From Erodium maritimum (taxonomy: Eukaryota; Streptophyta; Magnoliopsida; Geraniales; Geraniaceae): a stretch of 64,000 nt of DNA. The position numbers and the translations under genes are program-made. Location: the NCBI GenBank assembly GCA_963921825.1, contig OY997590.1:41681039-41745038 (forward strand), written 5' to 3'. Positions 10,613 through 23,174 of this stretch are shown one piece after another. Numbering within the stretch: the stretch's first letter is position 1; each line of letters opens with the position of its first letter. The notes under the pieces are model-generated. The model was not told the DNA's origin. It was given only the letters and a program-made list of their open reading frames with translations, and did not search any database.

Positions 10613-11548
10613 CTAGCCGCGCGCAAAGTCCTGGACGAACCGCCGATAATATCCTGCCAACCCCAAGAAGCTGCGGATCTCGAAGACGCTCGTGGGCCGC
10701 GCCCACTCCGAAACCGCGTCGATCTTCACCAGATCGACCAGTATATCGTCATGGGATATATTGTGACTGAGGAATCTCACCTCAGCGAGCCAAAACTCGC
10801 ACTTCTCCAGGTTGGCATATAGTTGATGTGTGCGCAGCAGGGTCAGGACAGCTCTCAGATGCTCCTCATGGGCCGCCTCGTTCTGCGAGTAGATCAAGAT
10901 GTCGTCTACAAACACCACCACAAATTGATCTAAGAACGACCAGAATATACTGTTCATCAGATCCATGAACACTGCAGGTGCGTTCGTCAGTCCAAATGGC
11001 ATCACCAAGAAATCGTAATGCCCATAGCGTGTCCGAAATGCAGTCTTTGCAACGTCCTCCTCCCGGACGCGCAACTGGTAATATCTGGATCGCAGATCGA
11101 TCTTCGAGAAGCATGTCGACCCTCTCAACTGGTTGAACAAGTCGTCAATCCTCGGCATCGGGTATCGGTTCTTCACCGTGACCCGGTTTATCTTCCGGTA
11201 GTCTATACACAGCCAAATCTCTCCACTCTTCTTCTTCACGAAGAGTGCTGGTGCTCCGCACGGCGATGTGCTCGGACGGATAAACCCCTTCTCCCGAAGC
11301 TCCTCGAGCTGACGCTTCAGCTCGGTCAACTCTGCCGGCGCGAACCTGTAAGGCGCCATCGATATCGCTATCGTTCCCGGCACCAGGTCAATCCCGAACT
11401 CCACCTCACGAACTGGTGGCAACCCGCTCAACTCCTCAGGGAAGCCCTCGGGGAACTCGCACCGAACGACCATTCCATTGGTCACCCCGACAAGGTAAAG
11501 TACAGCCCTCACACGATCCTCTATGCATTTACTTATAACTTTCCGCAA
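10613..11548 (-). CDS. G1 reverse transcriptase, open frame of 311 codons
   Basis: The best preserved catalytic domain in the window. Landmarks in order: [108 protein letters not shown] with both catalytic aspartates, and [17 protein letters not shown]. The first 30 codons ([13 protein letters not shown]) are leader-derived and are fused directly to the RT, because protease and the linker that G2 keeps have been deleted here. A functional start is doubtful: no gag lies upstream. Confidence 0.85.
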   Translation of the reverse strand: MRKVISKCIEDRVRAVLYLVGVTNGMVVRCEFPEGFPEELSGLPPVREVEFGIDLVPGTIAISMAPYRFAPAELTELKRQLEELREKGFIRPSTSPCGAPALFVKKKSGEIWLCIDYRKINRVTVKNRYPMPRIDDLFNQLRGSTCFSKIDLRSRYYQLRVREEDVAKTAFRTRYGHYDFLVMPFGLTNAPAVFMDLMNSIFWSFLDQFVVVFVDDILIYSQNEAAHEEHLRAVLTLLRTHQLYANLEKCEFWLAEVRFLSHNISHDDILVDLVKIDAVSEWARPTSVFEIRSFLGLAGYYRRFVQDFARG

Positions 11549-13061
11549 CCAACCCAGTATTCGCTACTCGTCCCCTACGGGAGTAGTAAAGGGGATGATC
11601 GTTCTGCTCACCTCCACGGACACCCGTTCGATTATGGCATACTAGTAAAGCACTAACGACTTACCAATCTAACCAGGGCAAACCACTACCTCAAAACGTA
11701 ACACCAAAACGTCACACTGCTCACGCTATCAATACCTCAAATACTCGCTCACGTAAGGGAAACCTCGAATGGGGATCATATTCTCAACTCCGCAAGCCAC
11801 TATTGCTCACAACCTCAATACCCTAATTACCCAATCACATAGGGAAACCTCAAACGGGGATCATGTTCTCAACTCCGCAAGCCACTATTGCTCACAACCT
11901 CAATACCCCAATTACCCGATCACGTAGGGAAACCTCAAACGGGGATCATGTTCTCAACTCAGCAAGCCACTATTGCTCACAACCTCAATACCCCAATTAC
12001 CCGATCACGTAGGGAAACCTCAAATAACCCACTCACATGAAGGAAAACTCAAACCACCCGTTCACGTGAGGGAAACCTCGAACACCCGTTCACATAGGGG
12101 AAACCTAGTTCTTATGGCGCCGCAGCGCATCAACCCTAACCCCTTTCTGTGGTGAGACTCTTACACCGAGGCGCTATATCACTACTGCAGGCTATTGATG
12201 AGTCTCAAACCTAATACCTCACCCTTTTAACACCGAGCATACGACCTCTACAACCAACATAAACATGAACACAGCCACTCAAAACCAACACATAAACTGC
12301 ACAATCAAGACGATGGAACAAGACAAGAATTACGGATCCGTGACAGACCTCGTCACGGTTGGGGTCACGGAGCCGTGACGAAGGCCCAAAACTCGCCAAA
12401 ACGCGCTGCTCCGTCACGGATCCGTGATAGGGTCCGTGACGCTCGCGCAGGCCTGTTTCCCAAAATCGTTTCAGACTCGATTTTTTTTACCCCTTTTTAA
12501 CCCCAAAAACAGTCTTAAGCATCACACACGCTCGATCACCAAATTATCAAACACACGCACAACAATTCACAGAAAAATCAAGTCACCCAACCTCAATCAC
12601 AAGCCGACAAGGCCAACCCAAAATCAAAACACGCCCACCGGGCCAACCAATTTCAAACCACGCCCACCGGGCCAACAAATTTAAACACACGCCCACAGGG
12701 CCAACCAATTTTAAAACTTTTCTCCCTTTCATCATAAAATCTCATTTTTGACATCACGTAGTTACAACCCGGTCCAGGCGTCCCCGAAATAAATTGTACC
12801 CACTTGATATCAGCACCGTCACGTTCGACTACAGGAGCGCTCCTGAGTCGAGTCGCGACAGTTTAAAAACGTTTCACGCAGCAACACACAATCATTATGC
12901 CAGTAACCACAGTACTGCACATACACACAACAACAAACAAGACTCATGTCACTACGGGTCTACACACGGTATCCGACTTGCGTAACCCACGCACGACGGG
13001 ACTTTCACAGACTCAACTCTCCCCACCTAATTGACGTACAGTCTAAGGTGTGAAACCTCGA
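11549..13061 (-). other. G1 long leader in place of gag
   Basis: About 1.5 kb between the RT frame and the primer site. I find no gag domain and no CCHC knuckle on the minus strand. It holds an array of about 86 bp units at 11750-12060 (each with CTCAACTC(C/A)GCAAGCCACT) and a shorter array at 12600-12720 (CACGCCCACCGGGCCAAC). The equivalent arrays occur in the G2 leader. Confidence 0.7.
11750..12060 (-). repeat. Tandem repeat, about 86 bp units, G1 leader
   Basis: Three near-identical units start at about 11782, 11868 and 11953, followed by decayed partial units built on GGGAAACCTC. Confidence 0.75.
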
Positions 13062-13073
13062 GCTCTGATACCA
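13062..13073 (-). other. G1 primer-binding site, initiator tRNA-Met
   Basis: Minus strand TGGTATCAGAGC, three bases from the LTR end. Confidence 0.85.
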
Positions 13074-13076
13074 AAC

Positions 13077-14749
13077 TATCACGCCCCGAATTCGGTAGAA
13101 CCGAACCCGGAACGCGAACGATGAAACAATAAAACAGTTTTCAAACATTTTAATAAACCGCTTAAAATTACCACTTTGAGTTAAACAAAATAATATTTTA
13201 CAACTGAAAACACGTCCAAAACAAGCGGACAAAAAAATAAAAGCGTACGTCGCTAAACTCCCAAAAACCCGGACTCCCGCTCCCAGCTCTTCAAGCTTCG
13301 AGAGTTCCCCTAGTCCGTCTCGCGACCAGTACCTGTGGGAAAAGCAGCTAGGGGAGAGCGTTCGCTCACCACCACGGATACCAGGCTGACTACGACATAC
13401 TAGCAAAAAAATGCCGGAAACACCAACAACCAACCAAACACCGGGGACTACTATCCCCAAACTCAAGTCACCCGACTGTCACACGAAAACTGTTACTTTC
13501 CCCAACCAACTCAATCCCGGACGCATAATGTAGACCCGACACATCGGTTACGACCCCCACCAAAGACACAAAAGATAACCACGCAACACCCAAGATCACA
13601 AAGGATCGCACACAACAATCAAGATCACAAAGGATCGCACTCTAGCTACTCAGTGCCGGTTGCTAACCGGCTAGGCTTGAGCTTGCCCCACGCAACTTCC
13701 CCCGAACGCAGTCGGGCCAGGCGGTCGACCTGTTAGCGATATATACAGCGATACTTTTCCGATAGCTAGTCAGAAGGGGAGCCGCCCTTCATCGCCGAAG
13801 AAATGCACAACTTTACCGATGGTTAGTCGGAAGGCTAGCCAACCCCCACGCGCGCGACCATATGACCCCTTTATCGCAAAAGAATGCACAACTTTACCGA
13901 TGGTTAGTCGGAAGGCTAGCCAACCCCCACGCGCGCGACCACATGACCCCTTTATTGTCGGGCGGGCCCCCAACCTCCATGCAATAACAGTCACAACCAA
14001 ATGGCACACAACACCCCGTAAAGAAAGAGAATACGACAACACGACTAACTACCCCTCGGCAAGTCAGTTAACCAACACGGGTTCAACTCCCCACGGGCAC
14101 ACATGGCCACCCACGACACACCAACAGTAATATACGGCTTCAAGACCGCAACGACACTCATGGCCACCCACAGACACAAACAATAACATAAGGGTTCAAC
14201 ACCCCAACGACACTCATGACCACCCACGATACACCAACAGTAATACACGGGTTCAACACCCCAACGACACTCATGGCCACCCACGACACACCAACAGTAA
14301 TATATGGGTTCAACACCCCAACGACACTCATGGCCACCCACGACACACCAACAGTAATATACGAGTTCAACACCCCAACGACGCTCATGGCCACCCACAA
14401 ACACAAACAATTCAATCAACCTCCGGGCACAACCAAATGCCACCAGTATTTCCATTGTTCGATAAGTTCACTTATCCTACGACACTACTATGTGTCACAT
14501 GCATTTCTATTGTTCGATACGTTCACGTATCATACGAAACCACTAAGTGTCGCCTGCATTTCTAGTGTTCGATAAACTTACTTATCCTATGACACCACTA
14601 GGTGTCACATGAATTTTTACTGTTAACTTTCCCTAGTCAAGGCCGAGATCCGGCTACTTTTCCCTACCTCGTAACGTTTTCCCAAAAGTCCACGCCCAAG
14701 CTCCGGCGTGCTCCAGAATTACCCGCTTAGCCTCCTCTTTCCACGGTCG
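13077..14749 (-). repeat. G1 5' LTR, U5-side part
   Basis: The LTR end reads TGATA instead of TGACA on the minus strand. Contains a near-perfect hairpin (13353-13370), a candidate splice acceptor next to it (minus strand TTTTCCCACAG), and the minisatellite at 14100-14400. It stops at GGTCG (14745-14749), the target duplicated by C2, and resumes at 21305. Confidence 0.85.
14100..14400 (-). repeat. Minisatellite in G1 5' LTR
   Basis: About five units of about 60 bp, the same unit as at 388-705; units differ by a few bases (for example CACGGG versus TATGGG before TTCAACACC). Confidence 0.8.
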
Positions 14750-15514
14750 TGTAGGGTCTCGAGGTAGGGTTGGAGATGAACCAACTCGCAGCGGAAAATC
14801 AATGAAAACCAAGAGACGATTAAAACCATGAAACAACTAACAAAGAATGGATTCACAAGAGAAAAATTCATCACTAGTTCTTACCAAAACAAGAACACCG
14901 GTTAACGAATGATTGGCTTGAGTCTCCAAGACGCCTACGTATCCACATGGGAATCAAAGCCACGTAGTTCTTCTCTTTGAGGACTCAAGAACACAAACAT
15001 GGAGGTGGAAACTAGCCAAACCCGAAATGGCCATGGAAGAGGGAGAGAAAATGTGTTTCCTATTCTTGTCTTGTGTTTGTTATGTTGAAAAAAGATGACT
15101 TAAACATAACAAAACCCATACTTGTCCAACTAAAGGCATGGGACAAGTATGGTGTCAAGTAAGGTGTAAATAGGACAAAGTATGGCAAGACAAGATTGGG
15201 TTAGGTGGTGAATCACCAACACCTTAATCCTTGTCTTGCTTACTTAGTACTAATTAATCAAGACTTGATTAATTAGTTCCATGGGCCTTGGTTGCATGGG
15301 CCTTTAATGGGCCTCTTGGAACATGGCCCGTGGCCATTTCCAACGAGGTCCCGTGATTCGCTCATCGCCTCCATGCCTTCCATACCGGAAATGTCCAACA
15401 TTATCCGACGCGATCAATCTCAAGACTCCAAGCCTTGTCCCGATCCGTAAAGTCCTATTCACTTACGGGCGCATGACCCAAAATCCAGTTTTGGTCATGT
15501 CCCGAGACAACTCC
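14750..15514 (-). repeat. C2 3' LTR, truncated by internal deletion
   Basis: Corresponds to 19699-20465 of the other LTR. The perfect palindrome is at 15250-15276. The deletion joins CAACTCCC to CCAGAAAGGTAAT of the RT gene. Confidence 0.85.
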
Positions 15515-15519
15515 CAAAA

Positions 15520-16185
15520 CCCAAAACCAGAAAGGTAATATTGCTCCCACTAGCCTTCTTATAAACGCAAGATTCATCCTCGTTCTTGATTAAGCCAAAT
15601 CCAATTACAGCTTCATCAAAACGAATGATCCAACTCCGAGAAGTTCGTTTCAATCCATAAATGGATTTCAACAACTTATAAATCTTTCCTTTATTCTTCG
15701 GATCGTCAAAACCTTTGGGCCGAGACATACAAACGTACTCAGTCAAATTTCCATTTAGGAAAGCGGTTTTGACATCCACTTGCCATATCTCGTAATTATG
15801 ATACGCAGTTATGTCAAGAAGAATTTGGATCGATTTTGACCATAGCCACTAAGGAGAAGGTTTCCTCATAGTCAATCCATTGGATCTGCCTATAACCTTT
15901 CGCCACAAGTTGAGCTTTATAGGTCAGAGGGTTGCCGTCCATGTCCATCTTCACCTTGAAGATCCATTTGCATCCTATGGTCCTCACACCATTGATGGGA
16001 TCAACCGGTTCCCAGACTCGGTTGTCCGACATGGATTGCATTTCCTCCCTCATGGCTCCCAGCCATAACTCGGAGTCGGGCCCATCCATGACTTCTTGAA
16101 AGGTGGCTGGATCATCGTGATCCACCATGACTTCATTGTCAGCTCCGGATACCATATCTTGGAGGTGGAAGATTGACCCATTCAA
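15520..16185 (-). pseudogene. C2 reverse transcriptase remnant
   Basis: Fingers at 15814-16185 and palm at 15527-15779 (MDVKTAFLNGN, IYGLKRTSRSW). It shows the family-wide one-base shift after MVKIDPNSS. The gene ends at FLVL, exactly before the point where the YVDD block is missing in C1, C3 and C4, because the C2 deletion starts there. Confidence 0.75.
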
Positions 16186-16273
16186 ATCGCCTTGGAACTT
16201 CCGGAATTGTAACAGGAATTGGTTCTCACTCTACGACAATCTCTGGCTCCTTTCTACTGGGTTGTCAATTGGT

Positions 16274-17190
16274 TTAGACAGATTTGTACCATCCTGAATT
16301 TCTTCGAGATGCACAGTCCTCCCAATGATGTCTTTCGAAACAAAACTTCTTTTCCATAAAGACCCCATCCCAAGCGACGAACACCATGTTCTCACTGGGA
16401 TTGTAGAAATAGTATCCCCTTGTTGCTTTGGGATACCACACGAAGGTGCATATCTCAGATCTTGGTTCGAGCTTAGTCGAAACCAAATGTTTCACATAAG
16501 CCTCGCAACCACAAATATTTAGGAAGGACAAAGCGGGCATCATCCCGTACCATTTTTAAAAATGGTGTCCCTTCCACACCATTCGTCGAAGCCCGATTCA
16601 CTATGAATGCGGTCGTCTCTAGAGCAAAACCCTTAAAAGAGATTGGGAAATCAGTCCAACTAATCATGGAACAGACCATTGTCTAATAATGTCCGATTTC
16701 TCCGTTTGGCTACACCTTTCAACTACAGTGACCTAGGAGGAGTCCATTCCAAAAGGATCCCATTCTCTTTTAGATGATCTAATAACTCTGTGGTCAAGTA
16801 TTTTCCACCTCGATCCAATCGAAGTGCCTTAATACCTTTGTCGAGCTGGTTTTCTACTATAGTCTTAAACTCTTTGAATTTATCAAAAGTTTCAGACTTA
16901 TGTCTCACCGAATAGACATAACCATATTTACTGTAATCATCAGTAAATGTGATAAAGTAGCTAAAACCCCTCCTGGCAAGTGAACTTATTGGTCTACACA
17001 CATTCGAGTGTATCAGCCCCAATAATTCACCCGCCCTTTCATCGCGATCGATAAAGGGCACTTTAGTCATTTTCCCCATCAAACAAACCTTGCACCTATC
17101 GATCGAATGGAATTCGAATGAACCTGAAAGCCTGCACTTTCTGAAGTGCTGATAGGCGATTCTTGTTTATGCGACCCAAATGATAGTGCC
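16274..17190 (-). pseudogene. C2 integrase remnant
   Basis: Core at 16723-17082 with HSNVCRPIS (catalytic Asp to Asn), TDDYSKYGY and RLDRGGKYL; then a stop where relatives have Q, GVAKRRN (Glu to Lys), and a frame change into SMISWTDFPISF and TAFIVNRAS (16473-16679). A third frame holds CEAYVKHLV and YYFYNPSENM (16274-16543). Confidence 0.78.
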
Positions 17191-17199
17191 ATAACAGAG

Positions 17200-17660
17200 T
17201 TAGGTTTAAATCGTTGGATTTAGACCTCTTGGTATTAACGGAATATATAGAACTTGAGGCATTGTTACCCATATATAATATGCACAATCCTCCAACCATG
17301 TCAGTACTGGTATAAAACATATCATTGCATAGAACATTGAAAACTCCATTTCCAATATTAACATTATATCCTTCCTTGTTAAACACGGATACAGATATAA
17401 TATTCCTACTAAAAGTAGGCATGCAATATACATTATACAATACTAAGACAAGGCCTCTTGGCAAAGCAAGACTCATGGATCCTACAACAGTTGCCACAAC
17501 TCTGAGGTCCATTTCGTGCTTTCCAAATCTCTCCTACTTTCAGCCACCATATATTAGTGCATGTGTGAGATTCAGTCATGGTATCTAATACCCATAAATC
17601 TTTGGAAGTAGAGAGATGTAGCTCTATAGAGTTAATACCGATTGAAGACACGGTCCCACC
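17200..17660 (-). pseudogene. C2 protease and pre-integrase linker remnant
   Basis: WVLDTMTESHTC carries the protease Asp-Thr with Met in place of Gly. The linker LVLYNVYCMPTFSRNIISVS is in another frame, ending near the HLGRINKNRL zinc region. Confidence 0.65.
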
Positions 17661-18141
17661 GCCCTTCCTTTGATCATCCAGGTTTCCTGATGAAGGCGCA
17701 GTCCTACTGCCCTTCTTCAGATCATCCAGGCTATTTGATGAAGGCGCAGTCCCACTGCCCTTCTTCAGATCAGCCGTGAACTTCCTGTAATCCCGGTTCC
17801 AATGACCAGGCTATTGGCAGTAGAAGCAGACATTCTCATGTTTCTCATCTTTCCTGCCAAGTGCGCATGGGCCCAGCCCTTGCCACTTCCAATTCCCTTG
17901 TTGACCATCAGAATATCCTTGGATCCCAGATCCCTGAGATATTCTTCTCAGCAGCTGATGACACTTCATGTAACTCTGATATGGTCTTAGAGACAGCCTT
18001 GTCAAGGACATATTCTTTGCGTTCAGACTTGAGGACTATCCTCAAAATTCTGTACCAGTCCAAATAGTTTGTCCCATTTAGCTTGACCCTGTCAAGAATG
18101 GTTTTTAATGACAAACTATTAATGTTCGCTGAATTTGCCAT
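17660..18141 (-). pseudogene. C2 gag remnant
   Basis: Starts at 18141 with the same MANSAN N-terminus as C1 and keeps NYLDWYR. The same central deletion is present, the frame stops after GIWDPRIF, and the knuckle CFYCQ-stop-PGHWNRDY lies in the next frame. Confidence 0.75.
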
Positions 18142-19698
18142 TTGATCTACAACAGATAAAATTCAATCAGTAAACTGAATAAATTTTATGAAGATCAAGC
18201 TTAAACACCAACAATCGATTCTAAACCTTTAGAATCTTAAACCAAGATCTTTGATTCACTCGATTAAGCTAAACTAATGCTCACCACTTAATCGAGCTCT
18301 GTAGGTAGGACTCCATCCAATCACATCCAATGTGACTCTTGGCTAGGGTATGCACTTATGTACACGGTTTACCCTATCTGTTACCCTAGCTCAACCTCAG
18401 GCTGAGAATCGTAGTCGGGTCCACCAATTTTCAACTATGGCCCGTCACTATGTAGGTGCTCCGCTAATGCGCACGACACCCACATATGTCGTCCAAACCT
18501 ACTACCCCGCTTTCCCATGGATGCTCCGCTAATGCGCACGACACTCATAGGACGGGGAGGTAGTAAGGTGTTGATAATTGGGAGGTATCAGACATGACCC
18601 GTTTTTACTTGTCCGGTTGTGTTTAAAACTTTGACACATCCTAGATGCGATGAGCACATCAACTACATTCCAAATGCAATGATGCCTCAAATTACATCCA
18701 ATGTAATTCTTCCTTCGAACCCGTCAACTACATCCAATGTAATGACGATTCTAAGGGCTCACACACAAGGATTAAAATTCCAATTTTATCTTTGCATGTG
18801 AGGTGATATGCTCGGTAAATAAAGTTAAGCATGCAATTCTAAAACACATAGAATTAATCATGCATAAACTAAACCAACCATAAAGCGATAAATATGCACA
18901 TAATAGCCCCCTAAACTAACTCCCACTAGCTTCTTGAGCTCCATCGACTCCAAGCCGATGCCAACACCCGAAAAGCCACCAAATGACCTTTTCGCCCTTT
19001 CTTCATCTTGAGTAAAAAATTACAAATTTAATACACGACTCGCATGTCGGGAATAAATAAATATTACAAACAAGTGGTTCGACGACCACACCTTGAAAGA
19101 ATAATTACACGCTAACTCTAACGGCTCGCAGGCCGTGAAAAGCGATAAATAATTAAATCGAGCTCGGGGCTATTATGTACACCATGCCAACATCACATCA
19201 CACATCGTGTTATCAAATAAGCATGTTATCGAACATCATGTGATTTTCCGGTTTTAATTAATAGCCAAGTTTCGAAAATTTTTGATGCTCGGTTTATCGA
19301 AACCATTCAAAAATGAAACTTTTGAACATTTGATCTTCGAGTTCGTCATGACGGTTCCAAACTCTTCATAACTAACAAAACGGTTTAGCATTGGCATATC
19401 AACAATCCAATGGTCATGCTTAGCCTAGCTCCGTCCAACGGAGCCCCGTTCGGTCCCGGTTTCGGCTCCCCGGGAGTCCCGCTCCCGAGACCCGAAAAAT
19501 CAAATCTTTTTCAAAATTTCCAGATTTGAAATAATTTTCAAAAATTCATTTTACATGTATTAAATCCATAAACAATAATTTAAAACATGTTATCAAACAA
19601 TTTAGCAAAACAACATGCCAAAAACGAAACTTTCAAGCAAAACCGAAACTTTGAACACCGTCTTGTGAATCCCGAAGGTAACCAGGCTCTGGTACCAC
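18142..19698 (-). other. C2 leader and degenerate primer site
   Basis: Colinear with the C1 leader. The primer site next to the LTR reads GGCTCTGGTACCA on the plus strand, one base away from the tRNA-Met match. No coding signal. Confidence 0.7.
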
Positions 19699-21304
19699 TG
19701 TAGGGTCTCGAGGTAGGGTTGGAGATGAACCAACTCGCAGAGGAAAATCAATGAAGACCAAGAGACGATTAAAACCATGAAACAACTAACAAATAATGGA
19801 TTCACAAGAGAAAAATTCAGCACTAGTTCTTACCAAAACAAGAACACCGGTTAACGAATGATTGGCTTGAGTCTCCAAGACGCCTACGTATCCACATGGG
19901 AATCAAAGCCACGTAGTTCTTCTCTTTGAGGACTCAAGAAAACAAACATGGAGGTGGAAACTAGCCAAACCCGAAATGGCCATGGAAGAGGGAGAGAAAA
20001 TGTGTTTCCTATTCTTGTCTTGTGTTTGTTATGTTGAAAAAAGATGACTTAAACATAACAAAACCCATACTTGTCCAACTAAAGGCATGGGACAAGTATG
20101 GTGTCAAGTAAGGTGTAAATAGGACAAAGTATGGCAAGACAAGATTGGGTTAGGTGGTGAATCACCAACACCTTAATCCTTGTCTTGCTTACTTAGTACT
20201 AATTAATCAAGACTTGATTAATTAGTTCCATGGGCCTTGGTTGCATGGGCCTTTCATGGGCCTCTTGGAACATGGCCCGTGGCCATTTCCAACGAGGTCC
20301 CGTGATTCGCTCATCGCCTCCATGCCTTCCATACCGGAAATGTCCAACATTATCCGACGCGATCAATCCCAAGACTCCAAGCCTTGTCTCGATCCGTAAA
20401 GTCCTATTTACTTACGGGCGCATGACCCAAAATCCAGTTTTGGTCATGTCCCGAGACAACTCCCTTTTGCCCATTCTCCATAAATGTGTCAATGAGTTTC
20501 ATCCTCCGGTGTGACCCTTAGGTTTATGCATGTCAATAGATCAACATAAAATCCCATTTTACTTGATCCTATTTAAGTGGCAACTAACGAGACTTTAGTA
20601 TTGCCTGACACTACATAACGAATCGACCTTGTCGATTCTAACCTTTCCGTCGTCCCTGTCATTATCCTTTTATCTCCGATATCCTGATTGAGATAAGGCA
20701 TAGAGCCGTCATCCTTATTATTCTCAATCACCGTTCCTTGATATGTGAGATGACTGAAGATATGATACCCAGTATCATGTACATGGCCATGCTATTCTTC
20801 CAGTCACTCTCGATCCAATATCATGTCCAATCCTGGCCGTCATGGAAGCCCTGTTACGGACAACGTTAGGCTCAGGTCAAACTCAGTTGTTGACTACATA
20901 GCGATCACAAAGACTCCTTGGTCTAAGGATACATGACAAGCTACAACACTGAATATGTTCATGACTTAATCTATGGCACATATTCAGGGCGGGTCGTCCA
21001 ATATCATGTCCCACATGATATCTATGATCAGACTCCGGAATCCCATTCCAATGACTAACAGAACGTAAGCCATAAAGAGCCATCTTTCATACTAGTCGCT
21101 TCTAGTGAAGCTTTGTTGACTAGGGACCCATCGAGTGTGATCTATCTCGATCTATGGTTCTATTCGCATGGTGGGCATAGATCAGAGCACACATCGATAT
21201 ATTACTCCAACACATAAGTAATATAAAGCCGCTTTAATTTTATTGCTAACGATGATATATACATTTGGACATTTAGGATTGAACTACGGGCACTAAGACT
21301 AACA
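19699..21304 (-). repeat. C2 5' LTR
   Basis: 1606 bp; about 85 bp shorter than other family members because of one deletion near 20815, where GATC joins CAATATCATGTCC and the hairpin region is lost. Palindrome at 20209-20235. Confidence 0.85.
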
Positions 21305-22627
21305 GGTCGGCGACACGGTCTACAATGATTACAATTAACACCTTTTTAAATAAGCGGGCGAAACCCGAATTTAATGAACTTAACGCTCGAACGCAACCCC
21401 GACAATGTCGATCACTCCCAAACTTCCCAATTACTCGACATTGTCAATAATGGGCCCGGAAAGGACCGATTCGCCCGACTCAGCGAATCTTCCCGGTATC
21501 GGAAAACGCCCTTCCTGGGCTCCGAAAATTCCTGTTTTCGTTTCTACGATCTTAGAATAATTCAACGGTTCCAATGCAATCGACGGAATCAATTTCCGAC
21601 TTTCGAGCAATTTAATTCGCTTTTAAAGTTTCTAAACCCAAAATTTCCAACTTTCACAGTTTAATTCCATAATTCGTTCCGGGTGTGAAATATCGATTCG
21701 GGGATCTTCCAAAACCACCCGAACACGAAAAACCCGATGCCCGGCCAAGTGCGCCCCACACGGCCACAATGGGAAGATTTCCTTTTTGCCCCAAAACGTT
21801 CATAACGAACCCCAAACCTCAACCATTCATCTTTAAACCCATCTTAAACAAAACCCAACCTTAATCAAACCGTTTAAACTCAAAACCTAAAATTCAAACG
21901 TACCAAAACGAGAAAAGAATGGGTTCTCACCGTAGGGAATGACGAGGGGATGACGAATACGCAAGAATTGAGACGACCCGTCGGTCGGATCGTCGGGAAA
22001 TCGACACAAGTCTTCTCTTTTCTCCTTCTTCTTCTCTCTACTTTCTCTCTCCTTCTCTCCATTTTTCTGAAGTTGCCGAGACACTCTCATCCATTCCTTT
22101 TTTATTTTGTTTTAAAACTACCAACTACCCCTTATTTACAAAACTACCATTCTCCTTTCCTTTTCTTTATTTTAAAAACCAACCACCAATAGTGTGACAA
22201 GTGTCAAGTGGGTCCCAACCTTTAGAAAAATATCTTGGTAGATATTTTTCTGTCCGATTCGCGAAATTCGGCCGTCTCGGGCCCCGAACGGGACCATTTC
22301 CAAGAAATTACGAAACTTCACGGGCTACAAGGAAACGGCCCAACTAAGACCGCTGTAACGACGACTAAGCTTTTTGGATCCAAACCGTCCTCGAACGGAC
22401 CAAAACGTCGCTCGGTTGACTTTTCCAACAAAGAGTCAACCTTTCCCAAATTGGTCAAAAAGTTTCCCTGAGTCCCCCAGAACTCCCTTTGGTCGATATC
22501 GGGGTCAACTTAAGTCCGATATGACCCTCGGGGTCAAATTTAGGTTCAATTAAGTGTCTGTCCCAAAATTTTAAATTTTCCTGTTTTTCGCGGATTTGAC
22601 TGGCGTTGACCGGGAGTGGTTGTTACA
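21305..22627 (-). repeat. G1 5' LTR, U3-side part
   Basis: Resumes after C2 with the second GGTCG. It includes a GA-rich tract on the element strand (22008-22066) and about 1 kb with no match to the G2 or G3 LTRs, so the promoter side is specific to G1. It ends at 22627 with the LTR tip. Confidence 0.85.
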
Positions 22628-23068
22628 ATATGTTCATAACATAGTATTACAAAGTATTAGTGCCCCCAAAAGGATGCTATCATCACTTGAACTAGGATGA
22701 TACTAGCACTTATGCATGCATGCTACTAGCACTTGCAAAATATGTTACTAGTACTCATGCATGCGTGCTACTAGCACCTTCAACATTCCATAATCACATT
22801 ATGAAATCAATAATCCATTCACAATAGATTATTTTCACGGTTCATAACCGTGCCCCTCATTAGAAAAACTAATTTGCATAATCATAGTTCACAACTATAT
22901 CACATGTTGTATAATCTTATTATCCAACATGCCTAAATCATGCAAATTCGGCCTACAATCAAACATCCATCAACATGCAACGACAAAAACCTCTTAAACA
23001 CGAAAGCTCATACATCAACCAAGCATGCATGGTCGGTTTAAACGAATTACAAGAGGCTCTGATACCAT
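22628..23068 (-). other. Element E leader and primer site
   Basis: Plus-strand GGCTCTGATACCA at 23055-23067 is the tRNA-Met primer site of a minus-strand element whose LTR ends at 23069. The leader to the left has two diverged blocks of CATGC(A/G)TGCTACTAGCAC (22713 and 22761). G1 is inserted at its left limit, so the E coding region must lie beyond the window. Confidence 0.65.
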
Positions 23069-23174
23069 TGTTAAAAAAAACTTTTCCTTAGAATAGCCTC
23101 AGGATCCATGTAATTCCGAGTAAACCGACAAACAAAAATTAAAGGAGAGATTACCTATTTCAATTTTTCAGCTT

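Larger units (their letters stand above)
14750..21304 (-). mobile_element. C2: Ty1/copia family-C element, minus strand, with target duplication GGTCG
   Basis: Both borders are intact: GGTCG at 14745-14749 and again at 21305-21309, with the host LTR reading straight through. Both LTRs begin TGTAGGG on the plus strand instead of the TGTTGGG of other copies, so they come from one insertion. An internal deletion joins the left LTR at about 15514 to the RT gene near 15523, removing the rest of that LTR, the polypurine tract, RNase H and the end of RT. Confidence 0.9.
1..22627 (-). mobile_element. G1: Ty3/gypsy (Tekay/Del-type chromovirus) element, minus strand, with two nested copia insertions
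   Basis: The left end lies outside the window. Read on the minus strand, the order is 5' LTR (22627-21305 joined to 14749-13077), tRNA-Met primer site, long leader, reverse transcriptase, RNase H, integrase remnant, chromodomain, polypurine tract, 3' LTR (8895-8471 joined to 1182-1). Removing C2 gives a 5' LTR of about 2.99 kb, matching the 2993 bp LTR of G2. RT before integrase, plus a C-terminal chromodomain, places it in the chromoviruses; long LTRs fit the Tekay/Del group. Gag was not found, protease is missing and the integrase core is deleted, so this copy cannot move on its own. The flanking target copy at the right end would be 22628-22632 (atatg); its partner is off-window. Confidence 0.85.

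Noticed and set aside
23055..23067. Possible tRNA gene at the tRNA-Met-like sequences
   Set aside because: Only 12-13 bases match the tRNA 3' end, each beside an LTR tip; these are primer-binding sites.
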